From assembly GCA_022376465.1 (NCBI GenBank), contig JACDTU010000006.1:1488001-1552000 (forward strand): 64,000 nt of DNA, written 5' to 3'. The position numbers were made by a program, and so were the translations under genes. The stretch comes from Cubamyces lactineus. Its lineage: Eukaryota; Basidiomycota; Agaricomycetes; Polyporales; Polyporaceae. Below, piece by piece: positions 23,312 through 35,775 of the stretch (position 1 is its first letter; each line of letters begins with the position of its first letter). The notes under the pieces are model-generated. The model did not search any database and had not been told where the DNA came from. It saw nothing but the letters and a program-made list of their open reading frames with translations.

Positions 23312-24844
23312 CGTACGTACTGTATGGGCGACTACAATCAGCCATGAAAGTCATCCCAACCTCCACACACCTTTCCAATCGCCGGGGAGGTGTCAATGAC
23401 CAGATAGGGGTCACGAAAGGCAAGGGGCAGAGTTTCGTTGGGTACGCGTGAGCGCAAGGACGTCGTAGTGTTTTGAGGCAACAAGATGACGGCAGCGTGT
23501 CTTGCACAAAGATGTCTTGCTCGAAGGAGTGCCGGGGAGAGCAGTTCGTCGACGCGTTGCCGCACGAACTGTCTCAGATGGTAGGCTGAGCTAGAGAAGT
23601 GGCAAGGGCAATGTTACCCGCCTACGACTCTGAAACTCGACTGCAGAAAGAGTTTGGTGTCAAGCAGAGGGAGAGCAAGGATCGCGAGGCAGCGCGAGTG
23701 TGAGTGATGGTGGAAGGAAAGCAAGAGATAGATTCGGTCCGATCACGAGGTGTTGCTGGCTTTCATGGCGATTCTCACGTACAACACTCCGGATTCTCCG
23801 CGTTTAACTCCCTCGTCATCGCTCTGTCAATGCTTCAAGTAAACGATAAGTAACAAGTAAGTATGTTGTTGTGAACTCCGCTCGAATGCCCTCGAGTCGA
23901 ATTCACTCAAGTCCACCGTTGCCAATTAGTGGACATCGACCTTTGCTTCCTCCCCCCACTGCGCTTCGATCATGCCCACTGACTGGTTCTCACTCCCCTC
24001 CACTTCCTCCCCTCCAACAGACGAGACAACGACAGTATTGCAGGTCATATGACCGTTGCATACTGCACGTACCTCTGATGTTCACGGTGTGCTGGTTTAC
24101 CCAGACCCGACCAGAGCAATGGCATAGCCAGGCTCAACTCCCATCGACTCTCCGTCACTCTTGATGTTTGAAGGCTGTATCCCTTCTGGTGGAACCTACG
24201 CGCACAAGCCTTGGGGCGTGCGTACCGTCTCGAGGCGTGGATGGAATGCTGGATGGGCTAACGATCGACCGACCGACGTGAGTCGCACCTTCGCGATCTC
24301 ACATGCATTCTAACTGACAGATGGACGCGTGCAGGGCCACATACGCTATCGCTGCGTTTAGCGATACCTCCGAATTCAAACACATACTCTAACGGTTCCT
24401 TTAACACGCAGTAAGTGTATTGTGTAGCACAGCGCCGTACATAGTGCTAACAAAGTCTTGTTGTGGCGTCGCTGAAAGCCAGTATTACCCCACATTGGTC
24501 GTCCCTCGATCAACTTGCCCCTGACACCCATGAATTTGCTTCCGTTTGCCATTGGGAGCAAATCAACTCCTCGGTCATACCGCCGGTCGAGAAGTGCGCC
24601 TCTGGAAAAATGCTTTGCCTTATATCGATCACCATCACCAATCCTGAGGGTGCCGCTGGGTGCCGCCGCCTTGCTTACAACGGTACGGAGTACGGCGAGA
24701 ATCCACGTTGGTAATACTCTACGAATGACCGACCATTGGACTTTGAGACTACTCGAAAAGTGTTTCATAAATGTATGGACTGTGTATCGTGCATGTGTTT
24801 TAGTTTGAGTTGCCAAGCATACTTGATGTATCGCTAGGAGTCGC
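23312..24844. other. intergenic, no gene seen
   Basis: Only short frames without splice support. The right end is presumed to include the promoter of the KDZ transposase gene. I looked for terminal repeats of a KDZ element here and did not find a convincing pair. Confidence 0.4.
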
Positions 24845-27800
24845 ATGGGCGATCGCGATCTGAACGAGGACGAGGACAACCGGCGGGCGCCGCATACTGG
24901 GCGCAAAGTTTGCAGAAACTTTCTTCGCGCACGCATCCAGCTACGGACGTACGCTATGCCAGAGACCCCTAGGAAGAAACGAAAATTGGCAGAAGGCATG
25001 CAGCAATGGGGGGGCTCCAACGCGACCTTTAACATAACCTCTACCAACGGCCAGAGTCAGCTACCTCTAAGCCCGCGACATCTTCGCCCCCTCCTGCGTG
25101 CCTCCGGATCCCAGCGAGACAGAGTTGTCGTGGCTCCCTCTACAACGCCGTCGACCTTCTTTAGCCCGAGCGGATCGACATCCACTCTTACCTGGCTTGC
25201 GATGCCCCCACTGCCCGCTCCCGTTTTTCCTGCTACCTATGTCTCCCAAGGCGCGCCCTCGCTACACTCTCCCCCTCTTTCCCAGCCTCCACTACCCTCT
25301 CTTTCCCCCGTCGTGCCATCTGTGGCGAGCGCGGAGGCCCGTGAGACTAGAGAGGTCACGCTGTCTACCAACGCGGACATCTATGCACTTCCGACCGATG
25401 CGTTCGACCCACTCGAGGATCTACCGATCGACCACTCAAGAACAGGTGGTGATGCGGCAAGCGAGCCAGCGAGGGAGGGGGAGAAGAATCATGGGAAACG
25501 CGGGAAGGCAAGGGTGAATAATACCATTGTGAGTGATATCTTGCAAGAGCGCACGGCACATACTCATCCACGCAGAAACCATCGGATCGCTTCGCGGAAT
25601 TCACCAAGGACCATGCCAAGAACGCCCTGGAAGCTATTCTTCAATACGAAGTAGGACCTCAACGGGAGGATACATGCGCGGCCTGCGACCAGCACCTCCC
25701 TATGCCCGCGGAGGGTGCGCCGTGCCGTCTTCGCTGCTATGACTGCCTAGGGAGGCCGCACTATTGCGAAACGTGTTTGCTGCGGACGCACAGACGAACA
25801 CCGTTCCACAGAATCTGGCAGTGGAGCACTGAGGATGGATTTTGGCACAAGACGACGACGGGAGCCCTTGGGATGAAGCTGTGGGGAGGTCACAACGGGG
25901 CGCCGTGTCCTAACATCACCCGAGACCCGCGGATGATGGTGTTCGTTCACGAACACGGCGTATCCAGCATGGCATGTAGTTTCTGCGAATGCGCGGAGAT
26001 GGCCGGCGGCGAGCAGCTTGTTACCTCCGAACCTCTGCAGTTGGTTGAGATGGGCCTGTATCCGGCCTCGTGGAAGCAACCGCGGACGGCATACACGATC
26101 ACGCTCCTCGAATCTTACCATCTGCTGTCGTTGCAAACACATTGCAGTGCAGAGGACTTCTATACATATCTTCGACGAAAGACGGACAACGTTGCGCCAA
26201 AGACTGTGCCGGTAAGTCCAGGTTCATTTGCATCGGCTGATTGCATTAAACATTATCCTAGGACCGATATCGCGAGTTGAGCAATAGCGCGCGAGAATTT
26301 GCGTACCTCCGACAGTGTAAACGGGCGGGTGAGATGCCCGGCAAGACCACGACGAGGGGAAGCCTGACGGTGAAGTGCCCCTGCTGCCCTCAGCCAGGAA
26401 TCAACATGCGCGTAAACTGGAAGGATCGTTGCGCTGATTACTCGTATGTGCGATTGCTACATTGGCGCGACGTTGCGGCGTGAACTCACAAGCCTGCAGC
26501 TACTTAGACGCCTTGTTCTACTCCATCGACGGCAACTTCCGTCAGAGCCAGCGTAACAAACCTATGGACAAGAACGACGTAGCGTTGTCGCGTGGCGCGG
26601 GATACTTTGCAGATGTCGATGACTTCCGAGAGTACGCATCAAAGATCGGGAAGCCTGAACCAGAGGTAAGCAGAGTGATGCGATCTACGTTGGCAGGACT
26701 GACAGTGTGTAGCTCACGACTTGCCACAAATTCGGCGCCGCAGGATATGGCGGTCATAACGGCAAAGTCTCGGGCATTATCGCCCTTGCCTGCCGCCATA
26801 TGTTTATGTTGCCGGGGTCCATTGTGGATCTGAACAAACGCGAGGCGTGCGTGTGTTTCATCAACGTCGTGTATGATCATTAGCACTAACTGGCCACCAC
26901 ACAGCTATCTGTACGTCGATTTCGCGGTGGTATCCGGAATGCAACCATACGTGGGATTGCGGCTTGTCAAACAAACGTACGACATCGCCTGCCAGTATCT
27001 CATTAACTTCGGGCGGCGCCTTGAACACTGGAAGCAGTTATGTCTCCCTCTGGCATCCATCACTACCTTCAACCTCCCTCGAACTGAGGGTGCCATCGGT
27101 CTTTGGCACTCTCTTGCGCACCAGATCCTTTGCCGCATATTCAAGTCGCCCGAGTTCATGCCAGGGTCGGGGAGGTACGAAGGCGAAGGTATGGAGCGAC
27201 TATGGGCTATCACCAACGATGTGAGCGCGCGCACGAAGGAGATGACATCGGGACACCGACACGATGTCCTCAACGACGTGTACTCGGACCTGCATGTGCG
27301 CCGTGTGCACAACATCGGTATGATGACTCTAAGACGCGTAAATTGATCCACTGATGCCACTGGTTTCAGCACATATGTTGGAGACCTCCTTGAACGAGGC
27401 CGAGCGGTTCCTGCAGGAAACCACCGAGGCGCTGGAAAAACTGGAACAGAGCGTATCAAACGACAAACTGACAGAGTGGCGCCGTGACGAAGCGAAGTGG
27501 TTGCGGGACGTGGTTGATTTCCGTAATCACGAGCACATGGAGGATCCATACAGTCCGCATGTCGACGCTGGTCAGTAGCTGGAGTGACTCGGTGACAGCG
27601 CCGTTGTTTATGCTTTCTGTGTAGCCCTATCTGAGGCCGGGGCCTTAAAGGTGTTGAAAGAAGACAAATCAAAGACGTCTGGCCTCCAGGGGGTCGGAAT
27701 GGTGAGCGCCATCCAGGAGATGATCGAAATCGAGCGCGAGAAGTGAGCCTGCTTTCTCCTTCTCCTTGATGACTCATCACTGACCACTGACTAGGCTGCG

Positions 27801-29061
27801 ACTGACGAAAAAGGTACGAGAAGCTGACCCCTTAAAGACTAGGCAAAGGAACGCACTGGGAAGGAGAGTCCTGGCGCTACAGGGACAGGCGGAGGTGTGT
27901 CGAAGACAGTACGAGCGGTTTGTTGGAGAGCGAGTCACCGCGGCGGTGGAGGACATTCGCCTGGCATGCAGAAGTTGTGGCACGGAAGGCGCCAGTGTGG
28001 ACGCGTTTCCTCTCTCATGTGATCGTGGAGGGGAGACCAGCAACGACTCGGGCACAGCGACGGACACAGGTACGCGACATTCAGTTAAATTATGACATCA
28101 CTGCTCCCTCATGATCCAGGCCCGGAGCTGCTCGAGGATGCGTACTTGTCAGAATACCTGGAAATGCTCCATGCTATCCATGTGGAACTGCCATCGTACT
28201 ACACAACTGGGATCAGAACACACCCAAAGATGGAGGAGGCTGTGTCAATTGAGCAGAAGCTACGCGAAGGACAAGCCAAGGACGCACTAGACGAGTTGCG
28301 TACACATCTGACAGCATTGTATAGCTTGGAAGATCTGCGCGGGCAAGGCACCGGACAAGCGCACGGGCAGCGTGTCAAGGCGTTGGCAGCGACGGAGGTG
28401 GCGATCGGACATCAGGCGCGGGACGAGTATCGTCGTGTGCGAAAGGTGCTAGTGGAACTGGGAATGCCGGAGGACGACAAGACCTTTCGCATCCTCACAG
28501 ATGAGGATGCTAAACCGTTCATCGTCTTCAGCCACCAGCATCGTCGTGGCGACAGTAAGAGGACGGGGAGCTGGTTATGGGAGGACTTCTCGTTTGCGAA
28601 TGACCAGGGCGACAACGAGGTGAAGGAGTACATGTATCACAGTGAGTTCGACACTCTTTAGGAAGCGCGATATAACTGACCAGCGACAGAGATTCGTCCG
28701 TTCTGGTTTAGGAAACGAGCTGCGAGAGCAAGATGGCAAGAGGAGGTGTACATCAAACGAGAGGAGATGTACCGGACTACTCTGTTCTTTGAGTACTACC
28801 GCGATCGCTGGTCTGCGCGCGGGATGGATGCTGCAGAGGATGGAAGGGAGGGAGCCATGGTGTACGCTCGACGGTAAGTGATGCAAAAACGACTTGAACA
28901 GACACTGACCCGTACTGTCCAGACAGTCGCACAGATATGCGCGACTGCTGGCCGATGCCAGACACGCCTTCCCCTCGGATGTCAGCATGGTACGTAAGGG
29001 CCAATGTGGCTGTGAACGTGAATTGACAAACATAGTACAGGGTATAGGCTTCGCTAAGTAA
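24845..29061 (+). CDS. KDZ transposase with CxC2 cysteine cluster
   Basis: A gene of about twelve exons with 45-65 nt introns. The N-terminus is Ser/Pro-rich with the nuclear signal PRKKRKL (an alternative start is the ATG at 24957). Next comes the CxC2 cysteine-cluster module typical of KDZ transposases: 'CAACDQHLPMP', 'CRLRCYDCLGRPHYCETCLL', 'HRRTPFHRIWQW', 'CPCC'. The catalytic core follows: 'FYSIDGNFRQSQ' (first Asp), 'KQTYDIACQYLINF' (second Asp) and 'YEGEGMERLWAITND' (Glu), then 'EMTSGHRHDVLNDVYSDL'. A long helical tail with 'RWQEEVYIKREEMYRTTLFF' ends at TAA 29059-29061. The triad is complete and no stop interrupts the exons I joined, so the enzyme may be active. Kyakuja-Dileera-Zisupton elements are abundant in Agaricomycetes and are sometimes linked to TET/JBP genes; none is seen here. 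Confidence 0.88.
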
Positions 29062-30686
29062 GGCAACCAGCCATAACATACGACAATTGCATAGCCGCAT
29101 AGCAGGCACCGCGCTCCTAGAGCAACAAAGATGAAGTAGAGGAGGGCGTGCCTGATGATAGGCGGCTTCAAGCCCACCCGCGACGTTCCAACCCGTACGC
29201 GGTGTCATCCCTCGCTCTTGGGTGCCTAATGAGCGTTTGTGCCAATACTAAGGTATGCGGTAGATCACACAGATTGCGATAGAGGCGCGACGCATGTGCA
29301 TATGGGTGATTGCACTGTTCTTTGTAAGCATGAGAGCATGCTTCTAGGGCCCAGCTGACTGAGCAAATGCATAGCCTGGCGCGAGATGCAGTCTGAATGG
29401 TGGTAAGCCAACACACGGTCCCAAGTCCGTACGAGCGGTCCCAAGTCCGGGCGCTTATTAGCAAGTCCGTGCGGACAATTCACCACTGGGCCACGGCCTC
29501 TGAACCGAGAAATCGGGAACTGGGGCAACGTCGACTGCCCAGTGGGAGTTCAGTAGGAAGGGCCGTGGATCAACCATGTTGGTCGAGAATTGGACTATCT
29601 GGAGGAGCTCGCACGGTCGCGCGCAAACTGCTCTCAGCTTCAAATAATGCTGGCCACATCGATCCCAGTGACCTGATGCCAATCACCTTCAGCTACGACA
29701 TGCGTGTGCATGTATCCACCCACCGCCGCCAAGCCATGCATACTTGGTTTCGCGCGTCCCGTCAAACTGGCAGACTGCACCGTCTACGTGACCGACCTCG
29801 CACGCGACGGGAACGGTGGGTACATATGGCGAAGGTGAGCCCAAGGCACACAGACGACCTCTATTGTAGCCCAAGGCACGGTAGACGCTACGCTCCCTCA
29901 CTCTAGCGCGACAGGGACCGGTTCATAGAGCATTCGCGATGCTCGGACAGCAGCAGATAGGAGCGTTGGATCGAGAAGCACAGGGCTCATGAGGTCTAAT
30001 CACCTGTGGGCAAGTATTCGGCCCTGATTTGTCTGGGGTCGCGAGATCGTCATACCCTCAAACGCCGCGCCATCGCATCTGAACCACAACGCGCGCGAGG
30101 GCCTCGACGAAGCGAGCGACCTAGCTGTCGACGTTGCCAAAGCGCTGTGAGTTGATTCAGACATCATCTCGCAGCTATTTCACCAGGTTAGAACGGTACA
30201 TAGCGACCAGAGTGTGCGGGATGAATCGGTAGATGTTAGCTACGTATGAGGTCCGTGCGGGGTCAGGAGGAGGGATGTGTGGGTCGTGCTTGGCGGTGCA
30301 GGGTGGTAGGGAGTGTTCGGACATGGTGAGGTGTTCTGACATTTTTGTGAGTTGAGGCGCGTTCGTCCCAACGGATACATGCTCACCGCGCGCAGAGTTG
30401 AATATTCGGGCACATGGCTCTTGTGTACAGGGTGGGTAAGCGCCGCGTTGATGGCGCACATTTATTCAAGATTCAACAGGCGAAGACTGAGCGGCGGCCG
30501 AAATACTGGCGCAAGTACGCGCAGGGTGAGGACGAAGAATCGAAGGAGGAACGGATGCGCGAGCCTGGCGTTGCGCCAGGGTTACGTAGGTAGGCGCGCG
30601 AGCGCGACGCGCTCTCTGGCGCCCGCGCGAGAGCGCGCCTTGCGCTCCCTATCCACAGCCCTCAAGAACATCGCCCATACCTTGCA
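29062..30686. other. intergenic, no gene seen
   Basis: No frame splices convincingly. Near 29410-29475 the unit GGTCCCAAGTCCG is repeated with variants (CGGTCCCAAGTCCGTACGAG, GCAAGTCCGTGCGG). The right end holds two GC-rich inverted repeats before the next gene. Confidence 0.4.
30564..30640. promoter_or_regulatory. two GC-rich hairpins upstream of the 123-aa gene
   Basis: A perfect stem CCTGGCG-TTG-CGCCAGG lies at 30564-30580. A second, AGGCGCGC near 30592 pairing with GCGCGCCT ending at 30640, encloses further GCGC repeats. They lie 47-123 bp before the start codon at 30687. A role in transcription is only a guess. Confidence 0.4.
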
Positions 30687-31204
30687 ATGGCACCCACATA
30701 CGCCCTGAAAACGCATCTATATGTGGTGAGTAAGGTATATCAACTGGCGCATGAGGTATTGACGCGCGCACAGGCAATCCACAGCGTCATTGGAGACGAC
30801 AGACGAGCTACGGCGAACGCGGACTTTGATACGTTCATCGACGTACGCTACGAAATTCTCATCTTGTTCGCGCTCTAACAAACCACAGGCCCTCGTAGAG
30901 ATTGGATTCAAGACGATCGGTGGGGCGACCAACGTCGGGATCACGTTGCAGCCGCCACTGGGGTTACATGGGGCTGAACTCGATCTGTTTGTGCCTTGGC
31001 CTACGGCAATGGACGGTTGGTGGCCCCACGAGTATACCCCGTAAGCTACTGCTATTGACGGCGCGCTACTAACATCTGAGAATTACTTGTAGGGCGGCGA
31101 ATATGCTCTGCAATAACTACAATATCAAGGCGGCCGATTTCATCAAAATCCCGGATGACGTCGATATGGTGGGGATTGGCTTCGAAATTCCAGGGAAGAA
31201 TTAG
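30687..31204 (+). CDS. unknown 123-aa protein, copy 2
   Basis: Exons 30687-30725, 30774-30842, 30889-31040 and 31093-31204 (39, 69, 152 and 112 nt) match those of the gene at 12406-12929 exactly in length and phase. The protein starts MAPTYALKTHLYV, holds 'TLQPPLGLHGAELDLFVPWP' and 'NMLCNNYNIKAADFIKIPDD', and ends at TAG. Differences from copy 1 are mostly conservative, suggesting selection on protein. No domain recognised. It lies in inverted orientation relative to copy 1, with a SINE about 520 bp downstream of each. Confidence 0.8.
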
Positions 31205-31726
31205 TAGCGAGCGTGTGTACGGATGTATCTACGTTGTGTTCGTAGCGTCTTGATGCAATACTGGGCGTATGTACTGTGCTAACGCTGCCATTCTTTCGAG
31301 GAGGATCTCGCTGATCGATTGAACAAGTGATGGCGGGGGTGGCGGTGTATTACCCCTGTGCCTCAATGACGATGGAAAGACGGTAGGCATCGGGCTACTC
31401 ATTCATGCGTTATGTAGACTACTAACAAGAACGTTCTGTACTGTAGAACGTCATTGGGGTCATGAGACGAGGCACCGTTTCGAGTAACACGACATGGCAA
31501 AGCGAGCAGCAGCTCATCCAGATCACTTCGACACGCTATGCATGGCGTGAGGTCGGAGCTCTTTGCCTTCTCACTGACCCGCTCTTACCTTTGACTGTGC
31601 AGATGCCCCCGTATCGATGCAAGCCTCAGACGTGCGTTGTCGGCCACCCAGATAGCCCATGGAGAGGTTGTTGCGGCCCTCGCACAATTTGACGACTGGT
31701 ATTGCACGAGTATCTAATGTACTTAA

Positions 31727-32091
31727 AGCCCTGATGGCGGAGCGGTCGGCCAGACGATTGTGTTTGCTGCAACGTTTGGGTTCGAGACTGCGAGCGACGC
31801 GTTTTCCTCGAGCTCCTGAGGAGGGGGTTGGAACCGGACGCGAGTTGGAACCCGGACCTGTGTGCGGTTCCAACTCGCCTCCAGTACTCGCCGCGACGCA
31901 ATTGCGTACTCAGTTGGAACCGGACGGCAGTTGGAACCGGACGGCAGTTGGAACCGTACAGAGGTTGGAACCGGACCTCGTGCCAACTTGTCTGTAGTGC
32001 TCCCCGCGATGTTGGTTTGGCGCCGAAGTTGGAACGGTTCGAACCTGGCACCGTCTAATAGACGGCCAGGTTCCAACCGGGATACTGAAGT
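31727..32091 (+). mobile_element. tRNA-derived SINE-like repeat, copy 2
   Basis: A perfect Pol III A box TGGCGGAGCGG (31735-31745) and a B box GGTTCGAGACT (31779-31789) are spaced as in tRNA genes. The body repeats GTTGGAACCGG, including a 17 bp tandem array CAGTTGGAACCGGACGG at 31911-31977. It ends with GGTTCGAACCTGGCACCGTC, TAATAGACGG and a tail ending ACTGAAGT, matching copy 1. The sequence that follows is a kinase fragment, so the element seems to have landed in or beside a FunK1 copy. Confidence 0.72.
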
Positions 32092-32096
32092 CCCTC

Positions 32097-32281
32097 GGCT
32101 CCAAGGGGTCAAGCTCAGGAGGATCAGAAGAACATTCGGAGGGAGTGGGGGCATTGGCAGCCATTGAGCTATAGTCATAGTCATGAAGGACGCCTGTACA
32201 AGGCTTGATACGCCGCGGCCGGTCGACGATCGGGATGTTGCCACTGCGAGTCACATCGCGGTGTAGCACGCCAGCCCGCAT
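32097..32281 (-). pseudogene. FunK1 kinase fragment beside the SINE
   Basis: A short frame encodes 'AGVLHRDVTRSGNIPIVDRP' then 'TGVLHDYDYSSMAANAPTPS' and 'DPPELDPLEP'. It lines up with the catalytic-loop exon of the intact kinase at 33074-35775 (LLHRDVSSGNILIVDR, GILHDFDYSSM, DPPKLHPLEL). Only this part of the kinase remains; the reading continues straight into the SINE tail. Confidence 0.8.
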
Positions 32282-32285
32282 ATCT

Positions 32286-33073
32286 TAGCCACATCAGACG
32301 CCCAAAGCCAGGCTGCGTCGATGAGACACGCTCAAGGGCACCTCCACAAAGCGCACGCACTATTGATTCTGATGGATGAGATTTCGTACATCAAATTGTT
32401 CGTGCGAGTAATGGTAGCCCGTCTCCAGCCCGCCCGAAGCAATACGGAAAGACTGTGATAGAGGGAAATGGTATGTGGTTAGGGCTTATACACTGCCACT
32501 CCGTGAGCTGGCAGTGCACCTCCCGTAGAGGTCTAGACGACGCCCTCATCTGATCCACTCGCCCGCTCTCGCCTTGTTCTTGTCAGATACTCAAAACCAA
32601 CCACATACGGGAAAGCTACGACATCACGTAGTGTTGCTCGTTCAGACCCTGTGCGAGATATCAGTGAGTATTTACATGGTACGCCAACTTGAATGTGGCC
32701 GTCTTCATATCAAACGAGCATCGTCGCCGCCGCGAAGACGCCACTTTCGCCGTACTTTACGTTCAGGCGCTTCTATAACACCGTACTGACCTTGTGTTTA
32801 GGGTCAAACTTGCTCAGGAAACCTGAGACCGGCTCATCCTTGATACACGTGTCCTGCGGGCTCGAATTCAACACTCGGCTGTCACACCATCACATACGCA
32901 ACCCACAAGGTGTGCAACCAATCCGGGTCTACTTGGACCAAGCGCGGCTGAATTGTCGGAGCTTGCCGTGCTGCCGGCCAATGTGACACTAATACCTGCC
33001 TTTCAGATTGACGCCTACGCGTTTCCCCATTGTTCCCTCCCGCCATCTTAGCCACCTCACCCGAACACATAAA
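32286..33073. other. intergenic between kinase fragment and FunK1 2
   Basis: No gene seen. The last 200 bp presumably hold the promoter of the 33074 kinase. Confidence 0.4.
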
Positions 33074-35775
33074 ATGTCGATTTCCACAAACTCGATCTGC
33101 AGCCACCACAGCTGCTCTAGCTCATGCTCCTCGAGCAGCTTAGGTATGAGTAGCAAAGCTAGTCCTCGTACCAATAAGTCGATCAATCGTGTTAACACCG
33201 CTGAACAAGCGAACAAGGACTTCCACCTCGAACACTGGCGCAGAGAAGTGTATGAGAAGGTCAACGTCTACAGCGGCACTCTTGACGATTTCCTCGACCT
33301 CTTCGTACCTTCCGAGACACAGTGCCCGCTCGACCCACCGAGCGAGCAGATAGCCGCCGATTTCACGCCACTGCAGGGCAGGGAAGTAGAGCATTATGGT
33401 CCTCTGGTACGTTCTGCTGCATTCTGTCTATCTGATATATACACTCACACGTTAGAAGATCTCTATTTTCAGTCAGATTGTTGCTGACTTCCCTGAAGAG
33501 AAGCGCGTTTCGTTCTGTAACACCTTCGCGCAGGAGTTCCCCTTCCCTTTCTCCGCTTTCGCGGAGCATCATCACACCTCTAAACCCGACATATCTGTCT
33601 CTTTCCCCGGTGACAAGCTGCCTGTGAAGCTGGAGTATGGCGACTGGAATCGCGTTGCAATGGTCATGGAGGCCAAGTCGACCGCAGCAGAAGACGCCTT
33701 CGACATCAAAGCTGGCCTTGACCGTACTAACGCTATCGTCCAACTTGCCGTCGGCGCTAGGAATCTGATGCTCACTCATGGCTTTTTGGCTGCGTATTCC
33801 ATTGGTATCTACGGCGATATGATTCGCATTGTGCGCTTCGACCACGCGTGTGCCGTCGCCTCGAAGACCTTCAGCATCAAGACTCAGGAAGGCCTCAGAA
33901 TCGTCCAAAGGTTCTTCTGGAGGTTCGTCCACCCGTTGCGCCCATCGAAAGGAGCCGTCGTAGGACAAGATGAGACTGTCAGCAAGATGACTCGCGAGCA
34001 CCGAAACTGGCTCAGAGAGGTCTTCGGGGGCGATGCTAACGAGCTTCTCGCCGGTGTGGACCTGCGGGAGGGGAGGGTGGTCGAAGTCTGGAGCAACGAC
34101 CTCACACAAACCGAACCGTCTGGCAGATACATCCTCTTCAAGCTCCTAGATGTGAACACTCGCCTCTTTTCGCGCGCCACTGTGGTATGGCTCGCTATCG
34201 AATACTCGTCGACCCATAGCACCCCTGACCAGTACGAGCTGCGCATCGTCAAGGAGTCCTGGCGGCAGGTCATCCGGATCCCTGAGCACACGTTCTACGA
34301 TCGTCTGCATATGGCAATACCGATGGACGAGTGGACCGGGCTTCCCGGATTTGTCGGGGGAGGAGACCTCGGCGCTCGAGAGGCTGCAATCTGGGACCAC
34401 GCATGCTCAGACTTAGAAGGCAAGAGGAAGCTCCGTTCGCACACGGTGAAGCCGTCTCCACTTCCTGCCCGCCCTATGCATCAAACGTTCACATGGAGGC
34501 TCGTACTGGGCCAGGACACAAACGTCAATGAGCGGAGCCATATGCGCATCGTCGTCGATACTGTTGGAAGGCCCCTCTCTTGTTTCAAGAGCACACGAGA
34601 GCTCGTCGCAGCCATACGAGATGCTATCAAAGGTAAGGGTTTGTCATCCCGTCTGCAAAGCGCTGTTTATGAACAGCCTGTCTTATTTTGTAGGTCACCG
34701 ATTGGCGATGGAGCGTGCCGGTCTGCTACACCGTGATGTCAGTAGTGGGAATATTCTCATCGTCGACCGAGCTCCACCTGGCAGGGATGTGGCGGGTATA
34801 CTCCACGACTTCGACTACAGCTCGATGACCAACACGCCACCTTCAAAGGACAACGCTGGTGGTACCTGGGATGCGTCGGATCCACCAAAACTCCACCCTC
34901 TGGAGCTCTGGAATAAGGTACCTAACATTGACGAGTACAAAGAACGGACTGTAAGTCAACTATACTAGGTGCATTCTAGATTTCTGAGGTAACCTGGCTT
35001 TCTCCAGGGAACGTACTATTTCATGGCCATTGAGATCCTAGATCCCAAGATCAAAGTCGTCATACACCACGCCGGGCACGACTTGGAGTCCTTCTACTGG
35101 GTGCTTCTTTGGATTGTCCTCCGGCACACCGCACACGATCACGAGATGGGCTCCCTAGCATGTGAAACCGTCTTTCCCCTCAACCACGATTCTGAAGCCA
35201 CGGTGAAGAAGAGAGGGACACTTCAAGGCCACCGCCTCGAGATCATCGACAACGAACCCCTCTCCGAATTGCTCGAGCGATTCAAGGAGCTTGTGGACGA
35301 TGCAACAACGCTCAAGATGCACAGGAGAAAGCCCCTGACGTACGACGCTGTGCTCAGTATTTTCGACGAAGCCCTCATGCGGGAAGACTGGCCCGAGGGC
35401 GACGCTGCGCTTCCATTTGTCCTAGAGTCGACGCGAACTGCCTCTGTTTATGGACCGAAGCATCCGAAAATCAGATCCCGCGCACCCAATCACCCCAAAC
35501 GCTCACGCATCGAGGACGTCCTGGAGGCAGAACATACGGATTTAGACTCAGAGACGCTCGCGTCCCAATCCTCGCACCCATCGACAAAGCGAAGGCGACA
35601 CACGCGAATGGTTGCTAGCGCACCAGAAGCCGTCAGAGCCACTCGGGCCGCATCGTCTACCATGGTGGCTAGCGGCTCAACTCGGAATCAATCAAACTCA
35701 AGCATGCGAGTGAAGAGACCACATGGAGAGAAGGCACAGGGGTCGCGGTCTAGTTGTAAAGCCTCTGGAACGTGA
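33074..35775 (+). CDS. FunK1 fungal-type protein kinase (about 837 aa)
   Basis: Four exons fit perfectly: 33074-33406, 33477-34632, 34694-34950 and 35008-35775 (2514 nt). The Ser-rich leader is followed by 'SGTLDDFLDLFVPSETQCPL', the FunK1 upstream domain with 'MVMEAKSTAAEDAFD' and 'GIYGDMIRIVRFDHA', then 'ILFKLLDVNTRLFSRATVVW' and 'SHMRIVVDTVGRPLSCFKST'. Exon 3 carries the catalytic loop HRDVSSGNIL (near residue 510) and 'GILHDFDYSSM' in the DFG position. Exon 4 has 'GTYYFMAIEIL' and 'HHAGHDLESFYWVLLW'. The C-terminal 150 residues are basic and disordered. An upstream in-frame ATG at 33008 exists, but the ATG at 33074 has a better A-rich context. It is the probable parent type of the pseudogene that follows. 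Confidence 0.9.

Noticed and set aside
24376..25047. 223-codon minus-strand frame before the KDZ gene
   Set aside because: No family resemblance and it overlaps the KDZ first exon in antisense.
26905..27780. 291-codon minus-strand frame
   Set aside because: It is antisense to the KDZ catalytic exons, which have a clear family match.
29397..29906. 169-codon plus-strand frame
   Set aside because: Composition is non-coding-like, it starts in GTCCCAAGTCCG repeats and no similar copy or domain is seen.
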